In this document: positions 1 to 7,871 of the stretch, one piece after another
Numbering within the stretch: position 1 is the stretch's first letter
How the letters are laid out: each line of letters opens with the position of its first letter
Source of the DNA: CAZUCE01 sp964619265
GTDB lineage: Bacteria; Planctomycetota; UBA1135; GCA-002686595
Reading direction: 5' to 3'
DNA length: 50,371 nucleotides
NCBI GenBank assembly: GCA_964619265.1
Contig: CAZUCE010000030.1
Location: 1 to 50,371, forward strand
Translations under genes and position numbers: made by a program
Notes under the pieces: generated by a model
What the model was told of the DNA's origin: nothing
Seen by the model: only the letters and a program-made list of their open reading frames with translations
Databases searched by the model: none

Positions 1-112
1 CAACCTTCCTAAAACTCAGACAACCGAGACATCCGCCTCCCGGCGGACGTCGAGGCCTTGACATCTAGAGCCTTTTCACAGATGGCTCGGTACTCGGTAC
101 TCCGATCCGGAA

Positions 113-1801
113 TCATGGAATCAACAACACTTCTTCCGCATTCGTCGAATAGACAACGGCGCCCGCATTTTCAAGCATCACCCCGACCGAAGTCAATGAG
201 ATGCCGATGAGAGCTGAATTGTCTAGCGGAGACAAGTTCAACCTTGGCTCGGCCATTCCCTCAGAGTCCGTCACTCCAATAAACCGTTCGAATACAAGCT
301 GGTTGGCTTGCGAAATCGAGGCTATCGTCAGTGCATCCGGATTGAGGGGGAGATGAATCGGCCCAACAGGTGAAGTCAGCGTTACACCGGGAATCGCGCC
401 AGACGCTGAGAGAGCGAGAACGTAGATCTGGTCTGCTCCGAGCTCTCCTACCTCGATCGAGTATTGAATCGACCCTCCGTCGAAGACGGAAATCTGGTTA
501 GATCCCACGATTCGATGAGTCAAGTGTTGAAACAGGTGCACACGACCGCCTTGCTCTGCACCCGCCCCTACAAGAACCTCATCGAACCCGTCTCCGTTAA
601 GGTCTGCAGTCCTTACGGATATCCCAAACTGCGCGAAGGGATGCTCACCGACAAGGTCTTGGACAGCCTGGAAGTTCGGCCCGAAGAAAACTCGAACGTT
701 CCCTACAGCCGTACCTCCTTGGGCATCGTCCAATTCAGGAGACCCGACCAAGAGATCCTGATGACCATCGCGGTTTATATCGCCAACGGCGAGGCCGTCT
801 CCCCACTGCGTGTTGGAGTCCGAACTGGGCTCAGGGAAGAAAAGCTGCTCTGCGAAGTCGGGCCCAAACGCCAGCCCAACGAGGTCGTCGCCATTGGACG
901 CCAAGAAGTCAACGAACCCATCTCCATCCACGTCTTCTACTAGGTCGTTCCACCAAAACAAATCGATCGAGTTGAATTGCCAGGACAACTGAGCGTCGAT
1001 GGACTCCAGATCCACCCAGGTTTGCCCAGGCCCCAAGAACTCGCCATCCGGCCGATCGTTGATCATGAGCTCGCTAGCTCCATCCTGATCCCAATCTGCG
1101 GCATGGAGAATCCAGCCCCAACTGTCAAGAAATTGCTCACCAGGGCTGGGCTGAATCGTCAACACGGAAGGATGGTCTAGGAGCGTCCCATCGAAGACGT
1201 CAATCCGACCAACACTTGGAGCTCCCCCATCCCCCGGCGCCCTCGGAGATCCGACTGCGATGTCCTTGATGCCATCCCCGGTCAAGTCGTGGACGATCGC
1301 CGAAGCCCCAAACTCGATCGCCTGCCCGGGCAAGGGATGCTGCAGCTCGACCCAGCCATCAAAATTCGGAGCGAACGCAATCAGAACTCGCCCGACCCCT
1401 GTGATTTCTCCACCGGCCCTTGAGAACCGAGAGGCCATGAGCAGGTCATCTAGCGAGTCCCCATTGAGGTCCTCCAAGAAGAATGGATCGCCGATTCCCG
1501 GGAAGAGGTCCCACGGAGCAAGTCCAGGAATCTGGAGCTCTAAGTTCATTGCGAAATCCGGACCGAGCAGGATCCACGCTCGTGTCATCAAGTTGAATTG
1601 AGGATCGGATACGGCAACGTCAAGGTGACCGTCGCCATTCACGTCCCCCAAAGCAAGACCTCTTGCATGATCATCGCCTCCAACGACCTGGTGAATGACC
1701 TGGTTGCTCAAACTGACCTGTGCCGCGGCGCGCTCAATAAGAAAGAGGAATGCGGCCACTGAGGCTGTTATGGACAGAGCCTTCTGTGAAATCTCCCTCA
1801 T
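113..1801 (-). CDS. Secreted FG-GAP/VCBS beta-propeller protein
   Basis: A 562-residue exported protein. The ATG at 1801 is chosen because it is followed at once by a signal peptide (hydrophobic stretch about residues 10-22, likely cut after the Ala run at 25-27). Seven Asp-rich FG-GAP loops of the type D-x-N-G-D-G-x-x-D are visible near residues 52-64, 111-122, 173-184, 236-246, 290-301, 340-352 and 400-412, enough for one integrin-like seven-bladed propeller with calcium-binding loops. The last 150 residues form a separate beta-rich domain without repeats. No PEP-CTERM or other sorting tail is seen. Such proteins usually act outside the cytoplasm in adhesion or ligand binding, but the ligand cannot be told here. 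The frame stays open upstream of 1801 into a palindromic repeat, which is not believable coding sequence. Confidence 0.85.
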   Translation of the reverse strand: MREISQKALSITASVAAFLFLIERAAAQVSLSNQVIHQVVGGDDHARGLALGDVNGDGHLDVAVSDPQFNLMTRAWILLGPDFAMNLELQIPGLAPWDLFPGIGDPFFLEDLNGDSLDDLLMASRFSRAGGEITGVGRVLIAFAPNFDGWVELQHPLPGQAIEFGASAIVHDLTGDGIKDIAVGSPRAPGDGGAPSVGRIDVFDGTLLDHPSVLTIQPSPGEQFLDSWGWILHAADWDQDGASELMINDRPDGEFLGPGQTWVDLESIDAQLSWQFNSIDLFWWNDLVEDVDGDGFVDFLASNGDDLVGLAFGPDFAEQLFFPEPSSDSNTQWGDGLAVGDINRDGHQDLLVGSPELDDAQGGTAVGNVRVFFGPNFQAVQDLVGEHPFAQFGISVRTADLNGDGFDEVLVGAGAEQGGRVHLFQHLTHRIVGSNQISVFDGGSIQYSIEVGELGADQIYVLALSASGAIPGVTLTSPVGPIHLPLNPDALTIASISQANQLVFERFIGVTDSEGMAEPRLNLSPLDNSALIGISLTSVGVMLENAGAVVYSTNAEEVLLIP

Positions 1802-1967
1802 GGCGATCAAGGATTCGTTAGGCGGATTGCAGGAGGTATGGCCAGAAGTTGTGGATCGTGAGCTGAAGTAGGGCGCGGCGTCCCCTGGGTGCTGGAAACC
1901 AAACCGACACCCAAGCCTCCAACGCAGGGGGAGGATACGCCACATTGAAAAGCCTACGCTCTTGTGG

Positions 1968-2066
1968 GTACGGTGCCAGAGCAATTCTTCCACGCTTAAG
2001 CCCGCTACACCGCCATAGGATCCAGCGCCCCACGCCGGGTGCAGAAGACCTGCTCTGGCACCGTAC
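1968..2066 (+). repeat. GTAC-ended palindromic element, copy A (compact 99-bp form)
   Basis: The left end GTACGGTGCCAGAGCA and the right end TGCTCTGGCACCGTAC are perfect 16-bp inverted repeats. The copy equals the first 99 bp of the 147-bp copies C, D and E, but with a true GTAC at its right end where those copies have an internal GCAC. It lies 166 bp upstream of the FG-GAP gene start, in otherwise gene-free sequence (1802-2139). Confidence 0.85.
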
Positions 2067-2139
2067 TCCAGAATCAGCGGCGCAAAACTCCGAAAGGCAG
2101 TAGACTATCAAGATACACCTGGCGTACTATTAAAGGGGC

Positions 2140-2403
2140 ATGGAGAATAAAGACGTTGAGCGTGAGCTCCTACGGCGCCTGATAAATTGTAGTGACGTGC
2201 AAGGAGCCCTGAAGGTGCTTCGAGACAGCGGCTATAGCAAGGCGGGCTCCATCAGATCGCTTTTCCACACAGAACAATATAGCCGCACCGAGGCGAAAAT
2301 ATTGGTCCATGAAAGCCCCATATGGGGTGACGTGAGGCAACGGGACTCAGACTTCCACGACCGGCTCGAGGAAGCAGTGGAGAGCGATCCGACCGAGCGC
2401 TGA
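2140..2403 (+). CDS. Small protein with ribosomal L7/L12 C-terminal-like fold
   Basis: An 87-residue protein of unknown function. The arrangement 'helix, GYSKAGSIR, helix, SRTEAKILVHESPIW' resembles small actinobacterial and other proteins in which a segment like the C-terminal domain of ribosomal protein L7/L12 (Ser/Lys-x-Ala/Glu-Ala-Lys-x-x-Val) makes up most of the chain. The acidic end DFHDRLEEAVESD is also typical of those. No signal peptide or membrane segment. An AAAGGGG stretch lies directly before the ATG, closer than usual for a ribosome-binding site. It stands alone among mobile-element debris, with an IS3 remnant downstream. The family resemblance is from memory of pattern; function is unknown. 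Confidence 0.6.
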   Translation: MENKDVERELLRRLINCSDVQGALKVLRDSGYSKAGSIRSLFHTEQYSRTEAKILVHESPIWGDVRQRDSDFHDRLEEAVESDPTER

Positions 2404-2440
2404 AAGCGTGACCTGCACCAGATTTCTCGAACCATGTAGA

Positions 2441-2456
2441 GTGAGAATTCTCTCAC
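2441..2456 (+). terminator. Possible hairpin after the L7/L12-like gene
   Basis: GTGAGA and TCTCAC form a 6-bp stem around ATTC, 38 bp after the stop codon at 2403. There is no T run behind it, so it is at best a weak terminator. Confidence 0.2.
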
Positions 2457-2476
2457 AATCCACGAAGGGGTAGCCC

Positions 2477-2625
2477 ATGAGCTGAAAGTCGAAGTTCAGC
2501 TCAGAGCTGATCGCGTACGCACTCAAGCAGGTCTAGGCGGGCGTGTCGATCGCGGGCGTTTGTCGCAAGCACGGAATGAGCCAGCAGACGTTCTACCGTT
2601 GGCGGTCGAATACGAGTACGGAGCC
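2477..2625 (+). pseudogene. IS3-family OrfA (HTH_Tnp_1) remnant
   Basis: Reading from the ATG at 2477 gives the typical start of an IS3 OrfA helix-turn-helix protein (KSKFSSELIAYALKQV, then AGVSIAGVCRKHGMSQQTF, then YRWRS). Two in-frame stops break it: TGA at the third codon and TAG at 2534-2536, where the family normally has Glu. After YRWRS the expected KYG appears only in another frame, so there is also a frameshift. No OrfB follows. This is a dead fragment left by an old insertion. Confidence 0.75.
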
Positions 2626-2770
2626 GAGCACAAGTTCGCCGACAACCGGTAAATCTGCGCCAGGCATTCTGCGTGGGCGCTCCAACCTGTCGCCAGATCG
2701 TCCGGTAGACGGCAAGCCTCTGCCGGAGCCGTTACTCAGCCGGCTCACGTCCACCCCGGGATCTGAATAG

Positions 2771-2819
2771 CTGGCACCACTCCTCCGGGTACCAGGGAAC
2801 TTGTGCCTGACTCGGTACT
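2771..2819 (+). repeat. REP-like repeat, first copy (GTACC...GAACTTGTGCCTG...CGGTAC)
   Basis: The segment starts with CTGGCACC and carries GTACCAGGGAACTTGTGCCTG followed by ACTCGGTACT. The same arrangement recurs at 9869-9921 after a possible transposase remnant. It runs straight into the truncated palindromic element copy B. Confidence 0.55.
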
Positions 2820-2927
2820 GCACCGCCATAGGAACCAGCGGCCCACTCTGGGTGCGGAGGACTTGCTCTGGCACCGCACTCCCCATGGCGTCTGCCTAGG
2901 CGTGGAAGAATTGCTCTGGCACCGTAC
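2815..2927 (+). repeat. GTAC-ended palindromic element, copy B (left end truncated)
   Basis: From CACCGCC onward this matches the 147-bp copies, including the internal TTGCTCTGGCACCGCAC and the true right end TTGCTCTGGCACCGTAC. About the first 40 bp are replaced by the REP-like repeat at 2771-2819. Its right end lies 13 bp from the stop codon of the sulfatase-like gene that reads toward it. Confidence 0.75.
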
Positions 2928-2939
2928 TTCTACTCTGGT

Positions 2940-4454
2940 TCAGCGCTCGATCTCGGGCTCAAGCTCCGCCCCGTCAGCGCGTTGCTGTTCGCTGTGAGCC
3001 TCTTCCGTGTAGCCCAACAGGTCGAGAATGTCCCGTTGATCCGGTGCGAACGGAACATCGGCTCCTTCCGCCGTGTGTCGTTCTTCCAACTCGCTGTAAA
3101 ACGCGATCAGGCGTTGTTCGAGGTCGATTCGCCGCGCGGAATCTTCCAGCGCATTCACCTCACGGGGATCTACCTGGAGGTCGAACAATTCGGGTTTGAC
3201 GCCGTAACGTTTCGCTCGTTCCTCGGTCGGTCGGTGCAACCGAAAATGGCCATCGCTCAGCAACGATGTTCCGCGCGAGCAATGGGAATAGAGCACGTCG
3301 CGTCCGGCGAGTGCGTCGCTTGCTCCAAACAGGTCCAAGCCGTCGAACTCTGGATCAAAGCCCGGGTCCAAATCGCACAGGGCGCTGAGCGTTGGCATCA
3401 AATCCACCAGGCTGACCGGCTCCGAACGGCGCTGGCCGGGTTCGACCCCCGGGCCGCGCCAGACCATGGGGACATGGATTTGGTCGTCGGTCAGCATGGC
3501 CCCATGCAGTTGATAGAGCTCGGGAAGAAAGAGGCGCCCAGGTCCAAAGCCCTCGCCCTCCGGGCGTGCCCGCTGCCAAAGCCCTTCCCCGTGGTCGGAG
3601 GTCACCGCAATCAGGGTGTTGTCCCAGATGCCCTGGGCGATCAGTTCGGCTTCGAGGAGCGCCAAGGATTCGTCAGCGATTTGGATCTCGCTGTCGTAAC
3701 GCGCGATCTCGGCCTGGATCCGGCCCTCCACCTTGGGGGTCAGAAGGTCCGCCCGCTCGGGGCCGAGGGCCGCTAGGCGTTCCGCATGCAGGGCCGGGTC
3801 GGCCTCTGGCTTGAACCTCGAACCGCCCTTCGGGGCATAGGGGTGGTGGGGATCATAGAGGTGCAGGTAGAGGAGAAATGGGCGACGCTTGTCCCGGCGG
3901 GTGCGGAGGAACCTCAAGGCGCGATCCATCACTTCGGGCCCGGTCCAGCTTTGGGGCGGCCCGACTTCCTCCTTTGACACGCGATAGACCGTGGCTAGCT
4001 CGAAGCCGTGCCGGAAGTCGCTGCGGGGGGGTTGGACCAACAACGGATTGGCCAAGACCGCCGCGGTTTGGAAGCCTTCGTCCGCGAAGGCCAACCCCAT
4101 CTGATAGTCGTCCTCCCGGATGGAAGAGTTCTTGACCGCTCGATAGCGGCCCGTGAACATCATTCCGACCGAAGGCAGAGTCCAAGAGGAGGGCGCGTAG
4201 CAGTGCTCGAACATCGCGCCCTGGCGGGCCCAGCGCTCCAGGGTGGGCGTCGTCTCCAGCGGGTAGCCGTGCAAGCTGGTGTGGTCCGCGCGCAGCGTAT
4301 CGATCACGATCACGATCGCGCCTTTCAGCCTCGCCTGCTCGGCGTCGGAGGCAACGCCTTGCTTGCCACACCCCGCCAGCGCCATGGCCAGGATTGCCAG
4401 GAGCGCAACAGCCCCGCTCCGCGGGACCTCGCGAGGGATCGGAAGAATCGTCAT
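2940..4454 (-). CDS. Sulfatase-like lipoprotein (alkaline phosphatase superfamily) with Thr at the nucleophile position
   Basis: A 504-residue lipoprotein with lipobox LAGC (Cys29). The sulfatase fold signature is clear: metal-binding IDTLRADHTS (Asp52), the nucleophile block SSWTLPSVGMMFTG (residues 89-102), HLYDPHHPY, and the second metal site TSDHGE. The usual sulfatase motif Cys/Ser-x-Pro-x-Arg is not there; the aligned position is Thr92 (T-L-P-S-V), with no Arg. In this superfamily Thr is used by phosphoethanolamine or phosphoglycerol transferases, so phosphoester transfer or hydrolysis is as likely as sulfate-ester cleavage. The substrate is unknown. The gene is single; its stop sits against a palindromic element and its upstream side faces a broken IS5 copy. 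A relative lies at 46324-47796. Confidence 0.85.
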   Translation of the reverse strand: MTILPIPREVPRSGAVALLAILAMALAGCGKQGVASDAEQARLKGAIVIVIDTLRADHTSLHGYPLETTPTLERWARQGAMFEHCYAPSSWTLPSVGMMFTGRYRAVKNSSIREDDYQMGLAFADEGFQTAAVLANPLLVQPPRSDFRHGFELATVYRVSKEEVGPPQSWTGPEVMDRALRFLRTRRDKRRPFLLYLHLYDPHHPYAPKGGSRFKPEADPALHAERLAALGPERADLLTPKVEGRIQAEIARYDSEIQIADESLALLEAELIAQGIWDNTLIAVTSDHGEGLWQRARPEGEGFGPGRLFLPELYQLHGAMLTDDQIHVPMVWRGPGVEPGQRRSEPVSLVDLMPTLSALCDLDPGFDPEFDGLDLFGASDALAGRDVLYSHCSRGTSLLSDGHFRLHRPTEERAKRYGVKPELFDLQVDPREVNALEDSARRIDLEQRLIAFYSELEERHTAEGADVPFAPDQRDILDLLGYTEEAHSEQQRADGAELEPEIER

Positions 4455-4675
4455 GGAATTCAGCGGCAGGGCTCAGCAAGCCACTCTGCCCAGGTCTGGA
4501 AGATACCCTATCCATCGGGCCTCGAGTGAAGAGCTGGCTTGCCCGGATCCGCTGTGGTCGGTTGTGTTTCCAGATCCCGGAGAGGCCGAAGGAGGCTCTC
4601 CGAAAGGGGGGGCGGAAGGTCCGGCGGCTAGATCGCTCGCATGAGATAGTCTGAGATGGACTCTGGGCAGCCGAT

Positions 4676-5245
4676 TCAGGCTGTGGAGGGCGTTGTTGCA
4701 CAACTCGCACCGCGGTTGGGATTCCCCCCTACCCCGGGCGCCCACCTGGGAATCGCCACCGATCGCGGCCTGCCTAGCTTGAACATCCGATTCAAGACAT
4801 TGCACGCGAGCAACGCCTCCGTCGCCTGCGCGTCCGCATGACGGGCACGAAGCCGCCTGCCAACGATCGACTTCAAACGAAAGAACGTGTTCTCAACGTG
4901 CCCCTGGCGGTGATAGCCAGACTCCTTCTTCCACCTTCGCCTTCCGACCTTGCGGACCCTTCTGATCGCCCGATCACGTTCAGGCAACGGTGATTTCCGC
5001 CTGGTCGGTGCAGTGGCCTTTCTCGAAGGCGGCACGACAACCTTGGCTCCCCTCGCCTTGGCCGCCTTGTAGATCGCGGATGAATCGTAGGCTCCGTCTG
5101 CTGTGAAGATACGGACCTTGCGACCGACGGACTGGAGGAGTTGGATTCCCTCACCAGCGTCGTCCGCACTACCGTCGGTCAGTGACTGGGCAACGATCAC
5201 GCCCGCACCATCATCGCCCAGGTGGAGCTTCCTCCAGCCACGCCG
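4676..5245 (-). pseudogene. IS5-family transposase, 5'-truncated (copy 1)
   Basis: The minus strand reads RGWRKLHLG, DGAGVIVAQSLTDGSADDA, FTADGAYDSSAIY, KVVVPPSRK, KKESGYHRQGHVENTFFR, LLACNVLNRM. This is the C-terminal two-thirds of an IS5-type DDE transposase, with the second Asp (ADGAYD) and the catalytic Glu in YHRQGHVENTFFR. The N-terminal third is missing: at 5245 the gene stops abruptly and GTAC-ended element sequence begins. Bases 5061-5244 are nearly the same as 7261-7444 in copy 2. It cannot make an active enzyme. Confidence 0.85.
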
Positions 5246-5260
5246 GGTACGGTGCCAGGG

Positions 5261-5407
5261 GTACGGTGCCAGAGCATTTCTTCCACGCCTAAGCCCGCTA
5301 CACCGCCAAGGGACCCGGTGGCCCCCTCCGGGTGCGCAATACTTGCTCTGGCACCGCACTCCCAATGACGTCTGCCTAGGCGTGGAATAATTGCTCTGGC
5401 ACCGTAC
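5261..5407 (+). repeat. GTAC-ended palindromic element, copy C (full 147 bp)
   Basis: Left end GTACGGTGCCAGAGCA, right end TGCTCTGGCACCGTAC. The outer inverted repeats continue for about 31 bp (TTCCACGCCTA on one side, TAGGCGTGGAA on the other). An internal TGCTCTGGCACCGCAC ends at base 99. A second, partial left end (GTACGGTGCCAGGG, 5247-5260) sits directly in front. Only one base differs from copy E. No target duplication is visible. Confidence 0.9.
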
Positions 5408-5447
5408 TTCACCAGCTCACGCCGGATCCATGCGCCGGCGCAGAGCG

Positions 5448-6350
5448 TCAATCGAGGTACAGAGACCCATCGGACAATCCGTACGCCTCCCAGTCCTGTG
5501 AATTCATGATCAGCGACTGCTCGAAGAAGCCGTCTTCATCTTGATCGAAGAAGACTCCTGCCTGGGAAAGCCCCGCTGAAGGCATGAGGCCGCACGTGGC
5601 AACGACCCCGTAGGTCGAGTGCTTTCTCACAGTCAAGTCGCGGACCGGCCCGGACAAAGACGGAGCCTGCAAGACTGGCGGTGAAGCCGGTCCCGAAGTG
5701 GCCAACGTAATGGGCTGTGCGACCGGAGTGTCGAGCGGTATCCGACTGAGGGACCTCCCCCCGTCGAACACAACCGCCAGGGAGTCTCCGCCCCACCCCA
5801 GACTCATCGCCACGACATGTCGTTTCGCGGGATTGTTGTCCAAAAACACCACCTCTTTCGCGGTCACGGTCGGAGCGTCGATCGAGAGAAACAGGGACTG
5901 ACCGGTTGCAGGGTCGACCCCTAGCTGAACGAGAGGAGGACCTGACAGGGTCCACTTCTCGATAATAGTGAAGTATCGTTGATTGTAGCCCGCTACATAG
6001 AGCTCGGTCTCAGAGGCCATCGCCATAGCCGTGGGCCAGTATGAGACCGAAATCTTCCGCGTACTCGTTCCTTGTTGCTCCAGCGTGTCGAAGAACGTGG
6101 CTTCGAGCGAGACACGTTTGGCATACATAGTGCGACTGACTTGAAGCGTGATCTTGTTGGGCATTCCGTTGAAGATCCTCGCTTCAATGGCTTCCAAGCC
6201 TTGGATTGCCGGCGGATCTGCGGGCGGCGGAGACTGGCCGGTCGGGAAAGCAATGCTGACCCCGAGCGGGGCGAGCGCGATGAAAGCCGAACAGAGCAAA
6301 ATTGTAGGATAGATCTGCATTTTATTGTGTATGGATCTGTTGATCTGCAT
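5448..6350 (-). CDS. Secreted hypothetical protein
   Basis: A 300-residue protein I do not recognise. Starting at ATG 6350 gives a basic N-terminus and a signal peptide (MQINRSIHNKMQIYPTILL then a hydrophobic run ending near GVSIA). ATG 6320 is an equally possible start, because the MQI beginning occurs twice. The mature part is beta-rich with a Pro-rich linker near residues 40-50. Acidic stretches such as FFDQDEDGFFE near the C-terminus resemble a calcium loop, and the segments following 'TAMAMASETELYVAGYNQRY' read like propeller-type strands. It lies 33 bp downstream of the HExxH protein gene and probably shares its transcript. The pair is enclosed by palindromic elements C and D. Confidence 0.6.
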   Translation of the reverse strand: MQINRSIHNKMQIYPTILLCSAFIALAPLGVSIAFPTGQSPPPADPPAIQGLEAIEARIFNGMPNKITLQVSRTMYAKRVSLEATFFDTLEQQGTSTRKISVSYWPTAMAMASETELYVAGYNQRYFTIIEKWTLSGPPLVQLGVDPATGQSLFLSIDAPTVTAKEVVFLDNNPAKRHVVAMSLGWGGDSLAVVFDGGRSLSRIPLDTPVAQPITLATSGPASPPVLQAPSLSGPVRDLTVRKHSTYGVVATCGLMPSAGLSQAGVFFDQDEDGFFEQSLIMNSQDWEAYGLSDGSLYLD

Positions 6351-6382
6351 TTGTGAATTGAACTCTCGAAAAGCGACTCGCC

Positions 6383-7063
6383 TTAGTAGCTGAAGCACGG
6401 ACAATCGGCAGGATCGCAAGCGCCGCAGGGGGTAGAGCTGCCTGCGCCAGCCTTTGCATCACAAGCGGCGTTGTAGTCGCCGATCCTGTCGCACCACTGA
6501 TCCCTCTTCTCACAAGGGAGGAATGACTCAAAGGTGGGGTGGACCTCCGCCATCGTTTGGCCGCGAGCACACATTTCTGCAACGGCATCGCAATGGACTT
6601 CGGAATGAGCGCAGTCCCCCGTGACGGAATCTTCCGTGGACTCGTCCGTTTCAGTTCCCGCGGCCTGCGCCCGCGCGCTGTGGCTCTTCTCGTGCTCGAG
6701 GACCAAACCCAGCTGCCAGGGGTCCTTCGCCAGCTCCTCGTCGATCATGATGGTGTCATGGTCGGCCAAGCCCTGGAACCCGATCCCCTTCAAGGTGGAA
6801 TTCATTCCCTTCAAGCAGACGCCGGGAGGAACGCCTCCAGCATTGGCCACGGCGTTCTGCAGTGCTTGCGAGGGCGGCAACCCTGGCTGGCCGAGGATGG
6901 TGTTGGGTGTAGCAGGAGCCCCCCCCTGCGGTGTGCCATTAACCATGACGGGTTGAGCCACGGACTGCAGGCCGAGGCAGAACGCGATAGCAAGACAGAG
7001 TTGTCGAACGATCAATCCGCGAAGAGGGTTCACGGTGTTGACAGGCGAGGCATCAGGTTTCAT
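6383..7063 (-). CDS. Secreted HExxH protein, possible zinc metallopeptidase, Cys-rich
   Basis: A 226-residue exported protein. The signal sequence covers about residues 16-36 (IVRQLCLAIAFCLGLQSVAQ). A HEKSH motif at residues 124-128, preceded by the hydrophobic LGLVLE, fits the HExxH zinc site of gluzincin/metzincin-type peptidases. The third ligand is uncertain; the His residues of CAHSEVHCD, about 25 residues later, are candidates. About ten cysteines in the second half suggest disulfides outside the cytoplasm. I cannot assign a peptidase family, so activity is inferred from the motif alone. It is first in a two-gene unit with the secreted hypothetical protein. GC is lower than in the core region. 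Element D lies 40 bp upstream. Confidence 0.6.
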   Translation of the reverse strand: MKPDASPVNTVNPLRGLIVRQLCLAIAFCLGLQSVAQPVMVNGTPQGGAPATPNTILGQPGLPPSQALQNAVANAGGVPPGVCLKGMNSTLKGIGFQGLADHDTIMIDEELAKDPWQLGLVLEHEKSHSARAQAAGTETDESTEDSVTGDCAHSEVHCDAVAEMCARGQTMAEVHPTFESFLPCEKRDQWCDRIGDYNAACDAKAGAGSSTPCGACDPADCPCFSY

Positions 7064-7103
7064 GGCGTGTTCATCCAGATGGGGTTAGTTAAAAGATACC
7101 AGG

Positions 7104-7250
7104 GTACGGTGCCAGAGCATTTCTTCCACGCCTAAGCCCGCTACACCGCTAAGGGACCCGGCGGCCCCCTCCCGGTGCGCAATACCTGCTCTGGCACCGC
7201 ACTCCCAACGACGTCTACCTAGGCGTGGAATAATTGCTCTGGCACTGTAC
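7104..7250 (+). repeat. GTAC-ended palindromic element, copy D (147 bp, most diverged)
   Basis: Same length and layout as copies C and E, with several substitutions, including CACTGTAC at the right end. Its right end is fused, within a few bases, to an internal point of IS5 transposase copy 2. Confidence 0.88.
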
Positions 7251-7253
7251 TTT

Positions 7254-7468
7254 GGCCCCGGCCGCCTTGTAGATCGCGGATGAATCGTAGGCTCCATCGG
7301 CTATGAAGCTACGGACCTTGCGACCAATGGACCGGATGAGCTTGATTCCCTCACCAGCGTCGTCCGCACTACCGTCGGTCAGTGACTGGGCAACGATCAC
7401 GCCCGCACCATCAACGCCCAGGTGGAGCTTCCTCCAGCCACGCCTGCCTTTCCCGCCGTGCTTAGCGG
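7254..7468 (-). pseudogene. IS5-family transposase internal fragment (copy 2)
   Basis: Reads KHGGKGRRGWRKLHLGVDGAG, then GVIVAQSLTDGSADDA, then FIADGAYDSSAIYKAAGAK on the minus strand. This is a middle piece of the same transposase as 4676-5245, reaching a little further toward the N-terminus. It is cut on one side by element D and on the other by element E. Confidence 0.8.
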
Positions 7469-7475
7469 GTACGGG

Positions 7476-7622
7476 GTACGGTGCCAGAGCATTTCTTCCA
7501 CGCCTAAGCCCGCTACACCGCTAAGGGACCCGGTGGCCCCCTCCGGGTGCGCAATACTTGCTCTGGCACCGCACTCCCAATGACGTCTGCCTAGGCGTGG
7601 AATAATTGCTCTGGCACCGTAC
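7476..7622 (+). repeat. GTAC-ended palindromic element, copy E (147 bp)
   Basis: Full-length copy, one base different from copy C. A short GTACGGG lies directly before it, as the partial left end does before copy C. The right end abuts the truncated IS66 tnpB. Confidence 0.9.
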
Positions 7623-7625
7623 TCC

Positions 7626-7871
7626 AAGCTGCTTCTGTGGGATGGCAACGGCTTCTGGCTCTTGTACAAGCGGCTGGAGAGCGGAACCTACGAGCGGTTG
7701 CGTGCGAGCGATTCGAAACGGCTTGCGCTGTCGCGGGCAGAGCTGTCGATGCTGCTCGACGGAATCGAGCTAGGAAAGAGCAAGAAACGTCGACACTTTC
7801 TCGATGTCTTTCGTATCGATGGTCGTGCAAGTGGACGCCAAGAACCGACAGATCGACGAGCTGCCCAATGA
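7626..7871 (+). pseudogene. tnpB: IS66 accessory protein TnpB, 5'-truncated
   Basis: Codons from 7626 read KLLLWDGNGFWLLYKRLESG and then ALSRAELSMLLDGIEL, the conserved C-terminal two-thirds of IS66 TnpB (Orf2). The N-terminus and start codon are lost at the junction with element E. The frame overlaps the start of tnpC, as is usual in IS66 elements. Confidence 0.75.

Noticed and set aside
464..943. Rightward open frame opposite the FG-GAP gene
   Set aside because: Antisense to a gene with a signal peptide and seven FG-GAP loops; no domain.
2911..2935. Sigma54 promoter in element ends (TGGCAC followed by five bases and TT)
   Set aside because: The -12 GC is missing in all copies, and TGGCAC is simply part of the inverted repeat.
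5197..5451. Small peptides with 'EELLWHRT' or 'EEMLWHRT' encoded in the palindromic elements
   Set aside because: The same words arise from the inverted repeats in several frames, and the frames run into unrelated flanks; the elements are better seen as non-coding.
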